39,945 nucleotides of DNA from JAAFHN01 sp031421855 (GTDB lineage: Bacteria; Pseudomonadota; Gammaproteobacteria; Burkholderiales; Burkholderiaceae_C): positions 1 through 39,945 of the forward strand of contig JANOPN010000100.1 in NCBI GenBank assembly GCA_031421855.1. The letters run 5' to 3'. A program made the translations under genes and the position numbers. Below are positions 38,686 to 39,945 of the stretch, in pieces (position 1 is the first letter of the stretch; each line of letters starts with the position of its first letter). The notes under the pieces were generated by a model, which was given only the letters and a program-made list of their open reading frames with translations, made no database searches and was not told the origin of the DNA.

Positions 38686-39945
38686 GATTCACCTCCACCA
38701 TGGCATCGGTCATGCCACGCAAGCTGTCGTAGCGTCCTGTGTTGGCCACTGGCGCCTGCGTCAGGTGCAAACTGCTCTGTACAGACTCAGGCAGTGGTGT
38801 GGCATTGAGCCGCGCCAACACATTGATGACGTGTTCGCAGCTGAGCGCACCCGACTCGATCACCAACTCCACCGCCACCAGCACCGCCTCAAGGCCATGG
38901 CTGGGTACGCAGTTAAGCACTTGAGCCATGATCCTGTCACCCCCGTCATGGCGCATCAGCCCTTGGCGCAAGCGTAAGAGTGGCGCTGGCATGTCGTTAA
39001 AGGGCGCGCCGTTTCTCAAAGCTCCAGGCTTGCGCTGTACCAGCGCGATGTAGTGCTGCCAGTCATAGCAGATATGGCCCGCGTTTGCCACACGCCGGTG
39101 GCTTGCAACGATGGCCTCATCGGTGGCAATCTCCACGCGGCTCGTGTACAGCCGGGTGCTCACCCGCTGGCCCGCCAGCTCACACGGAACCGAGTAGCGA
39201 TTTTTGGCCACCGCCACCAAGCAGGTGCTGGATACTTTGGCTGAACGCTCGACGTAGCCGTCAAATGCCGTTGGCATGGGCATGAGTTCGCCGCGTTCTT
39301 GTTCCAGCATCTCCATGATGCTGAACTGTTTGTATTCAGGGTGACGTATGTCCTGCCAAAGGGCGCGGCAGCGCCCGCCCAACCAGGCGTTGAGTTCCTC
39401 AAAGCTGCCCCATTTGAGTTTTTGCGCCTCAATCCAGATGCGCCGCCTGCTGTCTTGGACGCCCTTCTCCACCACGCCTTTCTCCCAGCCGCTGGCGACA
39501 TTGCAGAAATCGGCATCAAACAAGTAGTGCGCGCACATCACCGCAAAGCGAGCGTTGACAGTCCTGCCCTTGCCTTTTTTAACCTTGTCCACCGCCGTCC
39601 TCATGTTGTCGTAGATGCCCCGGCGAGCGACACCGCCCAGGGCTGCGAATGATCGGGTGTGGGCGTCAAACAGCATTTCATGGCCCTGACTGGGGTAGGC
39701 CACCAACCAAAAGGCTCGACTGGCGCACAGCTTCATGTGCGAGACCTGCATGCGCCGGTAAATCCCGCCCACCACCATGCCTTCCTCGCTCCAGTCAAAC
39801 TGGAATGTAAGCGTCCGGTGACCACCATCCTTGCGCACTTGTGTTGAATTCGCGAGTCTCTGGGGTTTCAACGACGAGGAGTTGGGCATGAGGCAGTCGC
39901 AGCGAGAGCGCATAGAGTTGTGTTTGAAGGAAATTGACGCATGGC
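38675..39945 (-). CDS. istA: IS21 transposase IstA, 5' end outside window
   Basis: The frame is open to the right edge. An internal ATG at 39913 gives 412 residues, which is short of the about 500 expected with the N-terminal helix-turn-helix. The DDE integrase core is present: first Asp in LTFQFDWSEEG, second Asp in ARRGIYDNMRTAVDKV, and Glu in ASGWEKGVVEKGVQDSRRR. It is followed by the beta-barrel-like region NRYSVPCELAGQRVSTRLY and a C-terminal part ending LRGMTDAMVEVNHAV. It cuts and joins the element ends with IstB help. Residues before the first Asp (SSLKPQRLANSTQVRKDGGH) are unlike a clean IstA N-terminus and could mark divergence or a frameshift beyond the edge. Confidence 0.9.
   Translation of the reverse strand, partial: HASISFKHNSMRSRCDCLMPNSSSLKPQRLANSTQVRKDGGHRTLTFQFDWSEEGMVVGGIYRRMQVSHMKLCASRAFWLVAYPSQGHEMLFDAHTRSFAALGGVARRGIYDNMRTAVDKVKKGKGRTVNARFAVMCAHYLFDADFCNVASGWEKGVVEKGVQDSRRRIWIEAQKLKWGSFEELNAWLGGRCRALWQDIRHPEYKQFSIMEMLEQERGELMPMPTAFDGYVERSAKVSSTCLVAVAKNRYSVPCELAGQRVSTRLYTSRVEIATDEAIVASHRRVANAGHICYDWQHYIALVQRKPGALRNGAPFNDMPAPLLRLRQGLMRHDGGDRIMAQVLNCVPSHGLEAVLVAVELVIESGALSCEHVINVLARLNATPLPESVQSSLHLTQAPVANTGRYDSLRGMTDAMVEVNHAV

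Larger units (their letters stand above)
37656..39945 (-). mobile_element. IS21-family insertion sequence, partial (right part outside window)
   Basis: Order istA-istB on the minus strand with overlapping genes. The downstream end is at about 37656, where TGTCCGCGCC starts, consistent with the TG...CA ends of the family. It carries subterminal direct repeats AATATTGAGCCA at 37671-37682 and 37695-37706. The other end lies beyond 39945. Confidence 0.88.

Overview
The window reads as chromosomal DNA of a GC-rich betaproteobacterium, most likely Burkholderiales and close to Comamonadaceae. The grounds are the tig-clpP-clpX-lon cluster, hupB next to tRNA-Val and ppiD, and a 212-residue protein ending GGGRKPRHLH that resembles a family I recall from that order. 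Nearly all housekeeping genes lie on the minus strand. No taxon can be named from the sequence alone.

Layout: (1) 1-2094 is mobile and repeat debris: an IS4-family transposase running off the left edge, its end repeats, an 85-bp MITE-like element and several short repeats. (2) 2093-6933 is core: GNAT acetyltransferase, dut, coaBC, tRNA-His, ppiD, tRNA-Val, hupB. (3) 7111-10170 is a catabolic unit: a fluoroacetate-dehalogenase-type hydrolase and a D-malate/tartrate dehydrogenase, divergent from a LysR regulator with a textbook T-N11-A box between them. (4) 10252-15433 holds a Ser/Thr kinase, an UMF1-type MFS transporter, a conserved small protein and a dienoyl-CoA-isomerase-like crotonase. (5) 15486-22251 holds tRNA-Leu/Cys/Gly, lon, clpX, clpP, tig and another tRNA-Leu: the protein quality-control block. 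(6) 22413-26851 is an RND efflux pump with its lipoprotein adaptor, divergent from a solitary hpnC (hopanoid/squalene pathway). (7) 27876-31677 holds an MBL-fold protein and an NAD(P)-binding oxidoreductase under a second LysR, then a lipoprotein and a DUF6933-type protein. (8) 31878-37655 is a defence/toxin-antitoxin island: AbrB/PIN, a DUF2130 protein, AbiEi/AbiEii, a ParE-like toxin broken by a frameshift with its intact antitoxin, a DUF2130 pseudogene and the C-terminal stump of an ATPase-like gene. (9) 37656-39945 is an IS21-family element (istB, istA) running off the right edge.

The least expected signal is a family of about ten short (about 40 bp) interspersed repeats spread through the whole window. 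They sit at or just past the 3' ends of genes, and several have become coding sequence: the C-terminus of CoaBC, an in-frame insertion in HpnC, the tail of the RND adaptor, and the stop codon of the DUF6933 gene. A second family, a 102-bp MITE with near-perfect inverted ends, has two full copies in the island that differ by a compensating base-pair change in the stem, plus two partial copies. One partial copy supplies the stop codon of the GNAT gene. All family assignments are from reading translated motifs, without database searches.
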